Of a stretch of 52,893 nt of DNA, positions 41,969 to 50,442 are shown one piece after another. The notes below the pieces were generated by a model. It was not told the DNA's origin. It ran no database searches and saw nothing but the letters and a program-made list of their open reading frames with translations. Both the position numbers and the translations under genes were made by a program. Location: assembly GCA_910580205.1 (NCBI GenBank), contig CAJTVP010000011.1:1-52893 (forward strand), read 5' to 3'. The stretch comes from an uncultured Eggerthellaceae bacterium (GTDB lineage: Bacteria; Actinomycetota; Coriobacteriia; Coriobacteriales; Eggerthellaceae). Positions within the stretch are counted from its first letter, which is position 1, and every line of letters starts with the position of its first letter.

Positions 41969-43927
41969 ATGAACGGCAGAAACGCTGACGAAAAGAGACC
42001 ATCCGTCAATGAAGAGGCCGCCTCCAACCCCTCCCCCCATCGAAGACGGCGTTCACCCGCCGTTTCTTCAGGGGAGCACTCCCGCCCTCTGAGCTCTGGC
42101 ACGTCCTCATACCGCACGCGTTTTCGTGATGCGGGCGGCGCGCGCCATGGGAGAACGGGCTCTCCGGAGCAACCGGAAGGTTCACAATTTGCACACAATT
42201 CAGCGTCCAGGGACCTGAGGCTCGCCGGCCGCGCGTCCACCTTGGACCGCATCCGCGCTCGCCGCGAAGAGGGGGCGGGCATCACGGGACGCCTGACCGC
42301 CAATCCCAATCCGCGCGCTCATAAGCAGAACTTCATAGCTCGCGCTGCTAACCAATGGTTCGACCGCGTGGTGGGTGCCATGAAGGGCGAGGGGCTCTCG
42401 GAGGCGGACGCGGTGTACGCGCCCCATCGGACCACGCGCGATTTCATCTTCAACACGGCGGGCGCCGCGACGTGGGCCTTCGTGTTCCCGGTGGTCACCA
42501 TGGTCTCCACGCAGCTGGTGGGGGTGGAGCAGGCGGGCATGATCTCCATGGCGTTCGTGGTGGCGCTTCTGCTCATGTTCTTGGGCAATTTCGGCGTGCG
42601 CACCTATCAGATCTCCGATATCCAAGAAGAGCATTCGTTCTTGGATTACCAGGTGAACCGCTGGATCACCTGCCTGGCCATGGTGGTGGTGGGATGGATC
42701 TACTGCACCGCGCGCGGCTACGCCACCGAGATGTTCGACATCTCCATGGCGGTCATAGCCTACCGATGCGTGGATGCGCTGGCCGATGTGTATGAAGGCC
42801 GCCTGCAGCAGGAGGACAAGCTGTATCTGGCGGGCATCTCCCAGACCATCCGCTCCCTGGCGGCGCTCATCGCGTTCTGCATCGTGCTGGCCGTGTCCCG
42901 CAACTCGGTGGCTGCCTGCACCGCCATGTTCGTGGTGTCCTTGATCACGTTCGTGGTGATCACGTGGCCCCTGGCGCTTTTGGAAACGCCGAAATCCAAG
43001 CGCTTCTCCATGGCCTCATTGGGCAAGCTCTTCAAGCTGTGCGCGCCGCTGTTCGTGGCCATCTTCCTGTTCAACGTGATCGAGAACATGCCGAAGCTGG
43101 TCATGGAAGGGATGCTCCCCTATGACAACCAGCTGTATTACAACGCGCTCTATTTCCCTGCGCAGATGATCCTCATCGCCGCTCAGCTGGTCTACAAGCC
43201 GCTGCTCCTCCGCATGGCGGGCGTGTGGCAGGATGCGAAGAAGCGCCTGAAGTTCGACCTGATCCTGGGCGGCATCATCGCCATCATCGTCGGGATCACC
43301 GCTGCGGTCTGGCTCATCATGGCTTGGGTGGGCGTCCCGGCTCTGAACTTCCTGTACGGCATCGACTTCGAGCAGTACCGCAGCCTCCTGTATCTCATGC
43401 TGGTCACCGGCGGCCTGACGGCGCTCATAGACTTCCTGTACCAGGTCATCACCATCATGCGACGGCAGAAGGACGTCACGGTGCTGTACTGCATCTCGTT
43501 CTTCTTCTCCCTCTTCATCCCCATCCTGCTGATCGGCTATGCCCAGCTTGAGGGGGCCATCCTGAGCTACCTCATCATCGAGTCCATCCTCTGCGTGCTG
43601 CTCATCTGGGAGTACTTCCGCATCCGCCATGACCTTTCCGTCCAGGCGAAGCGCGGCGCGGCAGCGCCGGTTGACGGCTCTGCGGTCGCGGGAGACGCTG
43701 GCGAAGGCGCTGAGCGGGCCCGCACCACGTTCGTGCCGTTGATCGACATGGGCGATCCGGAGATATCCGAGCTGTCAGAAGACGATGGCGTTGAGGAAGA
43801 AGCTCCCCGCGAGCTGCGTCCCAGCGAAAAGCGGGCCATCCGGGAGCACCGCGAAGAGGTCATGCGCCGCCGCACCGGGTCCGTTCCCGGCAAGGAGGAC
43901 CGGTCGCGCCATGAAAGGCGGCGGTGA
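41969..43927 (+). CDS. MOP-superfamily polysaccharide/lipid flippase (Wzx-like)
   Basis: The 652-residue protein has a basic, Ser/Arg/Pro-rich disordered head (~125 residues), then about 12 spans starting at FIFNTAGAATWAFVFPVVTMV. Loops such as RTYQISDIQEEHSFLDYQVNRW and DALADVYEGRLQQEDKLYLAG are typical of Wzx-like oligosaccharide-repeat flippases. A charged tail of ~80 residues follows. It would move a lipid-linked glycan across the membrane, but no glycosyltransferase genes are adjacent. ATG 41969 is tentative: AAGGG lies 12 bases upstream, and an upstream frame from 41789 adds 60 codons. Confidence 0.8.
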   Translation: MNGRNADEKRPSVNEEAASNPSPHRRRRSPAVSSGEHSRPLSSGTSSYRTRFRDAGGARHGRTGSPEQPEGSQFAHNSASRDLRLAGRASTLDRIRARREEGAGITGRLTANPNPRAHKQNFIARAANQWFDRVVGAMKGEGLSEADAVYAPHRTTRDFIFNTAGAATWAFVFPVVTMVSTQLVGVEQAGMISMAFVVALLLMFLGNFGVRTYQISDIQEEHSFLDYQVNRWITCLAMVVVGWIYCTARGYATEMFDISMAVIAYRCVDALADVYEGRLQQEDKLYLAGISQTIRSLAALIAFCIVLAVSRNSVAACTAMFVVSLITFVVITWPLALLETPKSKRFSMASLGKLFKLCAPLFVAIFLFNVIENMPKLVMEGMLPYDNQLYYNALYFPAQMILIAAQLVYKPLLLRMAGVWQDAKKRLKFDLILGGIIAIIVGITAAVWLIMAWVGVPALNFLYGIDFEQYRSLLYLMLVTGGLTALIDFLYQVITIMRRQKDVTVLYCISFFFSLFIPILLIGYAQLEGAILSYLIIESILCVLLIWEYFRIRHDLSVQAKRGAAAPVDGSAVAGDAGEGAERARTTFVPLIDMGDPEISELSEDDGVEEEAPRELRPSEKRAIREHREEVMRRRTGSVPGKEDRSRHERRR

Positions 43928-44041
43928 GGCGGCGCTCGCGGATCGCGGCCTCACGCGTTCGCCGATTAATCTGGTCATTTCAAGGGAATTGGATTATTCT
44001 GTTTTCGCTGTGCACAGGCGAGAAAGATTGGAGAGTGCGAT

Positions 44042-44308
44042 ATGTGCTTCAGACCAGCAGGCGCCGATAGCGGCGGAACCAAGTGCCCTGAATGCGGCAA
44101 GACGCTGCAGATGATGGGCGGCATGCAGCTCAAGAGCTGCCCCTTCTGCAAGGCGGATTTCAGCAAGTACATGAATGCTGACGGATCCATCAATGAAGCA
44201 GCGGTCGCTGCCGCTCCTGGCGCGCCGGCTGCTCCTGGTGCTCCGGGCGCCCCTGCGGCCCCTGGCGCTCCGGCGGCTCCGGGCGCCCCGAAGGCTCCGG
44301 GCGTGTAA
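44042..44308 (+). CDS. Small zinc-ribbon protein with Ala-Pro-rich tail
   Basis: This 88-residue protein has two CxxC pairs (CPEC near residue 15, CPFC near 33), a likely zinc ribbon. Its last ~31 residues are a run of (Ala/Gly)-Ala-Pro tripeptides ending KAPGV. The first tripeptide position alternates Ala and Gly, so this is not a collagen G-X-Y pattern; it would be an extended Pro-rich tail. GGAGAG sits six bases before the ATG and a strong terminator follows, so it is a single-gene unit, perhaps well expressed. I know no function. Confidence 0.8.
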   Translation: MCFRPAGADSGGTKCPECGKTLQMMGGMQLKSCPFCKADFSKYMNADGSINEAAVAAAPGAPAAPGAPGAPAAPGAPAAPGAPKAPGV

Positions 44309-44331
44309 GAACCCATCCGGTTCACGACGTG

Positions 44332-44365
44332 AAAAGGCCTCCGCTCCGGCGGGGGCCTTTTTGTT
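44332..44365. terminator. Rho-independent terminator, probably bidirectional
   Basis: AAAAGGCC (44332-44339) pairs with GGCCTTTT (44354-44361), with an inner CCG/CGG extension, followed by TTGTT. The A-run on the 5' side makes it usable for the convergent RlmD-like gene as well. Confidence 0.9.
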
Positions 44366-44397
44366 CCCATGGGATGCGCGTTCCCTGTTGGACCGCA

Positions 44398-45708
44398 TCA
44401 GCGCGCGAGCACCGCCACGGATTCGACGTGGTAGGTCTGCGGGAAAAGGTCCACGGGCGTGACGCGTTGAAGCTCATAGCCACGCGCTCGGAAACGCGCC
44501 ACATCGCGTGAGAGCGTCTGCGGATCGCAGCTCACATAAGCCACCCGAGCGGGCGCTGCTTGGCAGATCCCTTCCACCACGCGCTTGTCCAGCCCCGCCC
44601 GCGGCGGATCGACCACCACCGCATCGGTTCCTTCCAGGCTGTCCAGCGCTCGCGACGCGTCGTCGCAGATGACATCCACGTACAGACCGTTCCCCTCAGC
44701 GTTGCGCCGCAGATCGCGCGTGGCGCTCCCGGACAATTCGATGGCCACCACTTCAGCGCCCGCATCCGCCAACGGCAGAGAGAAGGTGCCGCACCCGGCG
44801 AACACATCGGCGACGAGCATTCCTTCTTCGACCGACACCGCCTCAAGCACAAGCCCGATCAGCTTCTCGGCCTGGGCGGTGTTCACCTGGAAGAAAGATG
44901 GAGCGGACACGGAGAAGCGCAAGCCCGCCAGCTCTTCCTCCCAACGCCCGTTCCCTGCCAGCGTCTCCACGCGCTTCATCCGCCGCTCTGACCCCGGCTC
45001 GGCGATCACGCGCACCACGGAGCCCGCCTCCATGCTCTCTTGCAGCACCTTCGCCGCGAACGCGCGGGGAAAGGGGCTCGGTGGCGTCCAGAGCGCCACT
45101 TCTTTGCTCTTGGTTCTGAGGCTCGCGCGCACGCCCACGCGGAAGATGCCCAGATCCTCGTTGCCGGCAAGGTAGCGGAGCGCGCCGGCCACGGCGTGCG
45201 GGGCTTTCTCCAGAGGCTTCACGGCAAGGGAGCAGCGGCGCGCTGGGGTTGCTTGATCGCTTCCGTGTTGGGTGAATCCCAAGGCGAACTTGCCGGCGTC
45301 GTCCGTGCAGGCCGCCATCTCCAGCTTGTTGCGGTAGCCGTATTCCCGTTTCGAGGGGATGATGGGCTGGACCAGGCGCTCAGCCTCTTCGCGCCCTATG
45401 CCGCCGGTGCGGATGAGCGCTTCGGTGACGTTGCGCTCTTTCGCCGCCAGCTGCGCGTCGTAGGCCATGATGCTCCACGGCTCGATGCTCTCCGTGAGGT
45501 CCGGGTCCCGTGGTCGCACGCGCGCCTCTGACGGTTCCACCACCCGCGCCACCCGTCCGCGCAAGAAGGAGGCGCGCTCCTCCAGGATCTCCACTTCCGC
45601 CACGTCTCCCGGAACGGCGCCGCTCACGAACACGACCCGCCCGTCCGCTTGATGGGCGATGGCGTCCGGCCCGTAGCTCATGGTTTCGATATGGAGCGTT
45701 TCTGTCAT
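44398..45708 (-). CDS. RlmD/TrmA-family 5-methyluridine RNA methyltransferase lacking Fe-S cysteines
   Basis: The 436-residue protein has an N-terminal TRAM-like beta-barrel (MSYGPDAIAHQADGRVVFVSGAVPGD), the SAM site VADVFAGCGTFSLPLADAGAEV, VVVDPPRAG, and the catalytic nucleophile Cys394 in VSCDPQTLSRD. It should methylate U in rRNA or tRNA. In most RlmD/RlmC proteins a C-x5-C-x2-C cluster site precedes a YxxQLxxK motif. Here IEPWSIMAYDAQLAAKER (about 75-92) keeps YxxQLxxK but has no Cys, so no [4Fe-4S] cluster is expected. Confidence 0.9.
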   Translation of the reverse strand: MTETLHIETMSYGPDAIAHQADGRVVFVSGAVPGDVAEVEILEERASFLRGRVARVVEPSEARVRPRDPDLTESIEPWSIMAYDAQLAAKERNVTEALIRTGGIGREEAERLVQPIIPSKREYGYRNKLEMAACTDDAGKFALGFTQHGSDQATPARRCSLAVKPLEKAPHAVAGALRYLAGNEDLGIFRVGVRASLRTKSKEVALWTPPSPFPRAFAAKVLQESMEAGSVVRVIAEPGSERRMKRVETLAGNGRWEEELAGLRFSVSAPSFFQVNTAQAEKLIGLVLEAVSVEEGMLVADVFAGCGTFSLPLADAGAEVVAIELSGSATRDLRRNAEGNGLYVDVICDDASRALDSLEGTDAVVVDPPRAGLDKRVVEGICQAAPARVAYVSCDPQTLSRDVARFRARGYELQRVTPVDLFPQTYHVESVAVLAR

Positions 45709-45753
45709 GATCCCCCTTTTGCGAACATGGTCCGATGAATCACTGTGTTGACG

Positions 45754-45759
45754 TATAAT
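45754..45759 (+). promoter_or_regulatory. -10 box of tRNA-Arg
   Basis: A perfect TATAAT ends 10 bases before the tRNA 5' end, so the primary transcript would have only a very short leader. The TTGACG just upstream is too close to be the -35. Confidence 0.6.
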
Positions 45760-45769
45760 AACGTGCCGT

Positions 45770-45845
45770 GCCCTCGTAGCTCAGGGGATAGAGCACATGC
45801 CTCCGGAGCATGGTGCCGCAGGTTCGAATCCTGTCGAGGGCACCA
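45770..45845 (+). tRNA. tRNA-Arg(CCG), CCA encoded
   Basis: Acceptor GCCCTCG pairs with CGAGGGC, followed by ACCA. The anticodon stem CATGC/GCATG encloses CTCCGGA with anticodon CCG. The T-arm is GCAGGTTCGAATCCTGT. A degenerate copy of the dispersed hairpin element follows the CCA. Confidence 0.96.
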
Positions 45846-45920
45846 CCATTTCGTCCATTTCACGCTCCAAACACCCCTGCTCCGCGTAACCCAGTACATG
45901 CTCGCGCTCAAGGGTCACAT
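45846..45920 (+). repeat. Dispersed hairpin element, copy 5 (degenerate)
   Basis: It starts right after the tRNA-Arg CCA with CCATTTCGTCCATTTCACG, like copy 2. The inner stem GCGTA (45884-45888) / TACAT (45895-45899) with loop ACCCAG resembles copy 3 but has a mismatch and a wobble, and the outer stem no longer pairs. Confidence 0.6.
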
Positions 45921-45945
45921 CGCAGTCTCAGCCTTATCCGTATGC

Positions 45946-45951
45946 TAGAAT
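45946..45951 (+). promoter_or_regulatory. Extended -10 promoter of the cyclophilin gene
   Basis: TAGAAT is preceded by TGC (an extended TGn element) 53 bases before the ATG at 46005. No -35 is evident, as expected for extended -10 promoters. Confidence 0.5.
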
Positions 45952-46004
45952 CACCTGTTGAAATATGATGCGCACGGCTCAAGCTGTACGAAAGGAATGC
46001 TTCC

Positions 46005-46523
46005 ATGGCTGAATATACGCCCGAATACAAGCCGAATGGCAACGAGATAGCGGAGATCCAGACGTCCAAGGGCACCATCACGGTGCAGCTGGCGGGCAAA
46101 GACGCCCCCATCCACGTGGGCAATTTCGTGGAGCTGGCCGACAAGGGCTATTACGATGGCCTCAAGTTCCACCGCTACGTTCCCGGCTTCGTCATCCAGG
46201 GCGGCTGCCCCAACACGCGCGATGCCTCTCCCGCAGAGGTGGCGGCAGGGCGCGGCAGCTTCGGCACCGGTGGTCCGGGCTACTCCATCCATGAGGAGTT
46301 CACCACCAACCCGAACAACAAGCATCTGGATGGCACCCTCGCCATGGCTCGCAGCTCTAACCCGAACTCTGCGGGCAGCCAGTTCTACTTCTGCCTGGGC
46401 GATCAGCCGTTCTTGGACGATGGGTACACGGTGTTCGGCCAGACCACGGACGGCATGGATGTGGTCAACGCCCTGCGTCCGGGAGACGTGATCGAATCCA
46501 TCACCATCAAGAACGAGGACTAG
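46005..46523 (+). CDS. Cyclophilin-type peptidyl-prolyl cis-trans isomerase
   Basis: The 172-residue cytoplasmic cyclophilin has YYDGLKFHRYVPGFVIQGG (active-site Arg and Phe), GTLAMARSSNPNSAGSQFYFCL (Met, Gln) and DDGYTVFGQTTDGMDVV. It speeds proline isomerisation in folding. An N-terminal ~15-residue polar stretch precedes the fold and there is no signal peptide. AAAGGAATG precedes the ATG. The TPR gene follows after 33 bases. Confidence 0.95.
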   Translation: MAEYTPEYKPNGNEIAEIQTSKGTITVQLAGKDAPIHVGNFVELADKGYYDGLKFHRYVPGFVIQGGCPNTRDASPAEVAAGRGSFGTGGPGYSIHEEFTTNPNNKHLDGTLAMARSSNPNSAGSQFYFCLGDQPFLDDGYTVFGQTTDGMDVVNALRPGDVIESITIKNED

Positions 46524-46556
46524 CGCACCCGTCGGCCCGCGACCCAGGACGCATCC

Positions 46557-47891
46557 GTGAATAACACGCTGTTCGATCAAGCCACCATCCGCTACAACAA
46601 CAAGGACTACCGCGGAGCCCTGCGCGGCTACACGGCCTGCTTGCAGGACACCTCCGTGCCGTTCTCCTTGGGTGAGGTGGGCCTGATCTACCACCGCATC
46701 GGCAACTGCCTGGTCAAGCTCAAGAACCCGCAGGAGGCCATCCAGGCCTACGCGCAGGCGGTGTCGGATGCGGCCTACACCGTGAACGGCGCCTTGCAGA
46801 ACAACATCGGCATGGCCTACGCCTCTTTGCGGGACTACGCCAACGCCAAGATCCACTTCCAGAAGGCCGTGGAGGACCCGGCCTACGACACGCCTTACAA
46901 GGCCTATATGGGCCTGGGCAACGCGGAGCTGAAGCTGGGAAACAGCGCGGAGGCCGGCGTGGCCTTCCGCGAAGCGGCGCTTGATGAAGACAATCCCGAT
47001 CCCGCCAAAGCGCTCCTCAACCTGGGGATCTGCTTCATGGCGCTGGATCGGCCGCAGGACGCCATCGCCAGCTATGAGAGCGCGGAGCAGTTCGACATGC
47101 AAGCGGACACGGCGAACCGCCTGTTCGCTTCCAAAGGCCAAGCCTATGCGGCCAATGGCCAGATGCGCGAAGCGGTGGATGCCTTCGAGCGGGCCATCGC
47201 GGATGGCACCTACCTGCTCTCGGATTCCGCCAGCGTGGATTACCAGCGCGCGTTGGGCGCGGTGGCTCACATGGGTCCGGGCGCTGATGGCATGGATCTC
47301 TCCGGCCTGGACATCACCGCGGACGGCGAATACTACGGGGACGAGGATCCGTTCTTCTACGACGAAAGCTATGAGGAGCAGGACCCTTCCCAGTATCCCG
47401 GTTTCGTGGATGCGTACAACAACACCAACAGTGATTTCTTCGAGACATCCAACGAGGAGCTTGAGAACCTGTCGAAGAGCCTGGCGCGCAAGGATCGCAA
47501 GCGCCGCAACATCGGGCTCAAGATCCTGGTCGCGCTCATCGTGATCGTGGTGATCTTGCTGGGCGCTGCCATCTTCGGCTACACCCAAGGCTACGGTTGG
47601 CCCACGCAGCAAGCGGTCACCCAAGAGCTCTTCGCCGATCCTGAGAACGCCAGCCAAGACGTCTTCTTGGAGACGCTCTCCCAGGAGAGCATCCACTCCA
47701 TGACCGCGGCGGTCGTGAAGGATGGGAACGTGACCATCGACGGCGTCAACAAGTCCATGACCGATTCGGTGGTGTACGCCACCGCCACGACGCCCGAGGG
47801 CGGCTCGGTCACCTATAGAATCAACATGGTCCGAGACGTGGTCGGTTGGAAGATCTCATCCATAGAGCTGTATTTCCCCAGCATGGCCTGA
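46557..47891 (+). CDS. TPR protein with C-terminal membrane span and outer domain
   Basis: The 444-residue protein has about five or six tetratricopeptide repeats (residues 1-225; for example YRGALRGYTACLQD, ALQNNIGMAYASLRDYANAKIHFQKAV, KALLNLGICFMALDRPQDAIASYESAE). An acidic linker rich in Asp, Glu and Tyr follows, then a Lys/Arg cluster (ARKDRKRRN) before one span (IGLKILVALIVIVVILLGAAIF, ~322-343) and a ~100-residue outer domain. Orientation would be N-in, C-out. TPRs bind protein partners; the role is unknown. The GTG start has no strong ribosome site. Confidence 0.82.
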   Translation: MNNTLFDQATIRYNNKDYRGALRGYTACLQDTSVPFSLGEVGLIYHRIGNCLVKLKNPQEAIQAYAQAVSDAAYTVNGALQNNIGMAYASLRDYANAKIHFQKAVEDPAYDTPYKAYMGLGNAELKLGNSAEAGVAFREAALDEDNPDPAKALLNLGICFMALDRPQDAIASYESAEQFDMQADTANRLFASKGQAYAANGQMREAVDAFERAIADGTYLLSDSASVDYQRALGAVAHMGPGADGMDLSGLDITADGEYYGDEDPFFYDESYEEQDPSQYPGFVDAYNNTNSDFFETSNEELENLSKSLARKDRKRRNIGLKILVALIVIVVILLGAAIFGYTQGYGWPTQQAVTQELFADPENASQDVFLETLSQESIHSMTAAVVKDGNVTIDGVNKSMTDSVVYATATTPEGGSVTYRINMVRDVVGWKISSIELYFPSMA

Positions 47892-47929
47892 CGTTTCGGT
47901 TGTTGACGGAACCTGACGAAGGAGCAGAC

Positions 47930-48334
47930 ATGAGCGTGGAGCAGACCTACACCATGATCAAGCCGGACGGCGTGCGCAACGGCCACATCGGCCAGATCAT
48001 CACCCGTTTCGAGAACGCCGGCCTTTCCATCGACCGCCTTGAGCTGGCGGACGTGACCGAAGAGCAGGCCCGCGCGAACTACAAGGAGCATGAGGGCAAG
48101 CCGTTCTATGATGGCCTCATCACCTACATCACCTCCGGCCCAGTGGTGAAGATGGTCGTATCCGGCGAAGGCGCTGTGGCCAAGGTGCGCACGCTCATGG
48201 GCGCCACCAACCCGGCCGACGCGGCTCCGGGCACTATCCGCGGGGATTTCGGCCTCATCATGGACGAGAACGTCATCCATGGCTCTGACTCCGTCGCATC
48301 CGCTGAGCGTGAGATCGGGATCTTCTTCAACTAG
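47930..48334 (+). CDS. ndk: Nucleoside diphosphate kinase
   Basis: NDK passes phosphate from ATP to other NDPs. The 134-residue enzyme begins QTYTMIKPDGVRNG and carries the active-site His in NVIHGSDSVASAEREI. The region GPVVKMVVSGEGAVAKVRTLMGATNP matches the family. The ATG at 47930 follows GAAGGAG; an in-frame ATG at 47846 would run back into the TPR gene. Confidence 0.96.
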   Translation: MSVEQTYTMIKPDGVRNGHIGQIITRFENAGLSIDRLELADVTEEQARANYKEHEGKPFYDGLITYITSGPVVKMVVSGEGAVAKVRTLMGATNPADAAPGTIRGDFGLIMDENVIHGSDSVASAEREIGIFFN

Positions 48335-48369
48335 CCTTATCCCAAGACGTCTGCGTTTTTGGAGGCTGC

Positions 48370-49404
48370 ATGCTGTATCGCGTGATGGATGCATCTGAGC
48401 TGCCCAAGCTCATAGATGCGTTCATGGAAAGCTACGAGGTCATCGCGCCCGTGCAAAGCGGGCGCAGCGTGGCCTTTGAGCCCATCACCTCGTTCGATCA
48501 GATCGTGCTGGACTATCCCACCACGCTCACATCGCTCAAGAAGTACCTCTTGCCTCCTCGCGAGACGCTGTTCGAGTTCAGCGTGGATGATGCGGATATC
48601 ACGGATTACGCCCTTGAGATCCCACCGCGCGTGCTCTTCGGAGCGCACGCCTGCGACATCAACGCGCTGAACAACCTGGACCTGGTGTTCGAGGACGCGC
48701 GCTATCCGGATCCGTACTACGAGGCCCATCGCGCGGCCACCGTGATCATCGGGATCAATTGCATGCCCACCGAAACGTGCTTCTGCCATCTCCTTGATGC
48801 TGACGAAGTCCGCAGCGGCTATGACCTGTTCCTGCAGGATCTGGGGGACAGGTATCTCATCAGCATCGGCAGCGTGGAAGCGGCGAACATCCTGGAGGCG
48901 GCATGCGACCTGCGCGAAGCCACGGATGAGGATCGCCGGCAGTTCCGCCGCCTCACCCGTGAGCGCCAGGAGGCGTTCTCGCCTGACATCCCGGACATCC
49001 AGGAGATCCCCATGCTCATGGACGCGTTCCATAAAGACGCGTTCTGGGAGGAGCTGGGCGGTCGGTGCCTTTCCTGCACGGCGTGTTCCGCCGTGTGCCC
49101 CACATGCTATTGCTTCGACATCCAGGATTCGCTGGATCCGGATGGCGCCACGGGCAAGCGCGAACGCGTGCTGGATGCATGCACCTCTCCGCAGTTCGCC
49201 CAGGTGGCGGGCGGTCACAACTTCCGTGAAGGGGGACGAGAGCGCGTGAGGCACCGGATGTATCACAAGCTCAACGGCTTCAACTCTAAGTATGGACGCT
49301 ACCTCTGCGTTGGCTGCGGGCGGTGCGTGCGCGCCTGCAAGGCTGACATCTCGCCCATCGAGGTGCTGCGGTTCTTCGACCAGAAGGAGGCGCGCGATGC
49401 CTGA
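48370..49404 (+). CDS. hydB: Sulfhydrogenase-type beta subunit (Fe-S protein)
   Basis: The 344-residue protein matches the beta subunit of soluble group-3 [NiFe] hydrogenases/sulfhydrogenases (HydB, AsrA-like). It has a long N-terminal domain with FGAHACDINALNNLDLVF and two C-terminal [4Fe-4S] sites: CLSCTACSAVCPTCYC and CVGCGRCVRAC, separated by ~70 residues including the GGHNFREGGRERVRHRMYHK region. It would wire the hydrogenase dimer to the flavin subunit. It is first in a four-gene set with an overlap of 8 bases to the next gene. Confidence 0.87.
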   Translation: MLYRVMDASELPKLIDAFMESYEVIAPVQSGRSVAFEPITSFDQIVLDYPTTLTSLKKYLLPPRETLFEFSVDDADITDYALEIPPRVLFGAHACDINALNNLDLVFEDARYPDPYYEAHRAATVIIGINCMPTETCFCHLLDADEVRSGYDLFLQDLGDRYLISIGSVEAANILEAACDLREATDEDRRQFRRLTRERQEAFSPDIPDIQEIPMLMDAFHKDAFWEELGGRCLSCTACSAVCPTCYCFDIQDSLDPDGATGKRERVLDACTSPQFAQVAGGHNFREGGRERVRHRMYHKLNGFNSKYGRYLCVGCGRCVRACKADISPIEVLRFFDQKEARDA

Positions 49405-50299
49405 GATGCAACGGGTCGAAGTGGCGCCTTTGGCGGATTCCGCCACCGCGCAAGCGGGCAACGCCATCATGATGGCGAACCCATACCGCCCCTGGCCTGC
49501 GCGCATCACCTCCATCACCCCGCTCACGGATACGGAGAAGCTCTTCGAGTTCCGCCTTGTGGACGAGCGCATCCGCAACGCCTTCCATCATGAGCCGGGG
49601 CAGTTCGTGGAGGTGTCCATCTTCGGCGTGGGGGAGGCGCCCATCTCCATCTCCAGCTCTCCGTCGAAAGGCGGCTTCATAGAGCTCTGCGTGCGCCGCG
49701 CTGGTGAGTTCACCGAACGCCTTCATCAGATGCAGTGCGGGGATGTGGTAGGGATTCGCGGACCGTACGGTCGGCCGTTCCCCTATGAAGAGATGAAGGG
49801 CCACGACATCCTCCTGGTGGCGGGAGGTTTGGGAATCGCGCCTTTGCGCTCGCTCATCAACAACATCCATGATGAGCGCTCGGAGTTCGGCAACGTCACC
49901 ATCATCTACGGGTCGCGCAATCCTTCCGAGGTCATGTTCCGCGACCAGTTCGAGATGTGGCGGCATCGCAAGGACTTCAACCTCATCCTCACGGTGGACG
50001 AGGCGGATGACACATGGGATGGCGAAGTGGGGTTGGTCACCGCGCCCTTCGCTGACCTCACGGTGGACGCGGAGAACACCTTCGGCGCGGTCTGCGGGCC
50101 CCCGGTGATGTATCGGTTCGTCGTGGAGGAGATGCGCAAGAAGGGCATCAGCTACGACCACATATATATGAGCTTCGAGCGGCACATGAAGTGCGGCATG
50201 GGCAAATGCGGCCATTGCCAGATCGGGCATCAGTATTGCTGCATTGACGGACCAGTATTTAACTACTGGGAGGCGAAGAATATTCAGGGGTCAATGTGA
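49397..50299 (+). CDS. hydG: Sulfhydrogenase-type gamma subunit (FAD/NAD(P)-binding)
   Basis: The 300-residue protein is a ferredoxin-NADP reductase-like diaphorase. It has PGQFVEVSIFGVGEAPISISSSP (FAD site), VGIRGPYGRPF, ILLVAGGLGIAPLRSLI (NAD(P) site), and a C-terminal cluster site CGMGKCGHCQIGHQYCC for [2Fe-2S]. In the complex it would exchange electrons with NAD(P)(H). The ATG at 49397 follows AAGGAGG inside the end of hydB. A 143-base gap with a hairpin element separates it from hydD. Confidence 0.9.
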   Translation: MPEMQRVEVAPLADSATAQAGNAIMMANPYRPWPARITSITPLTDTEKLFEFRLVDERIRNAFHHEPGQFVEVSIFGVGEAPISISSSPSKGGFIELCVRRAGEFTERLHQMQCGDVVGIRGPYGRPFPYEEMKGHDILLVAGGLGIAPLRSLINNIHDERSEFGNVTIIYGSRNPSEVMFRDQFEMWRHRKDFNLILTVDEADDTWDGEVGLVTAPFADLTVDAENTFGAVCGPPVMYRFVVEEMRKKGISYDHIYMSFERHMKCGMGKCGHCQIGHQYCCIDGPVFNYWEAKNIQGSM

Positions 50300-50304
50300 T
50301 TGTC

Positions 50305-50402
50305 CGGGAGCTTCCACAGCACATCATCTTCGCGTTCCAAGCGCGCCTTGGTCGTTGGACGAAGCCAACTCCCGCGCGCTTTCGCGCGAATCTGACGCAC
50401 TG
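50305..50402 (+). repeat. Dispersed hairpin element, copy 4
   Basis: It starts about 6 bases after the hydG stop. Outer stem AAGCGC (50339-50344) / GCGCTT (50376-50381); inner stem GTTGG (50354-50358) / CCAAC (50365-50369) around ACGAAG; spacers of 9 and 6 bases. It ends in CGCGAATCTGACGCAC and resembles copy 1 over about 100 bases. It lies inside an operon, 62 bases before a TTG start. Confidence 0.85.
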
Positions 50403-50442
50403 TGAAAGCTCTTTCTGCAACGGAAGGTAGGAGGTGCTTTTT

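Noticed and set aside
41773..42309. N-terminal extension of the single-span membrane protein to 579 residues
   Set aside because: The extra part runs antisense to the flippase gene and has no recognisable domain; the ATG at 41772 gives a sensible short head before the membrane span.
44195..44305. Collagen-like G-X-Y repeat in the small zinc-ribbon protein
   Set aside because: The first tripeptide position alternates Ala and Gly, so a collagen triple helix is not supported.
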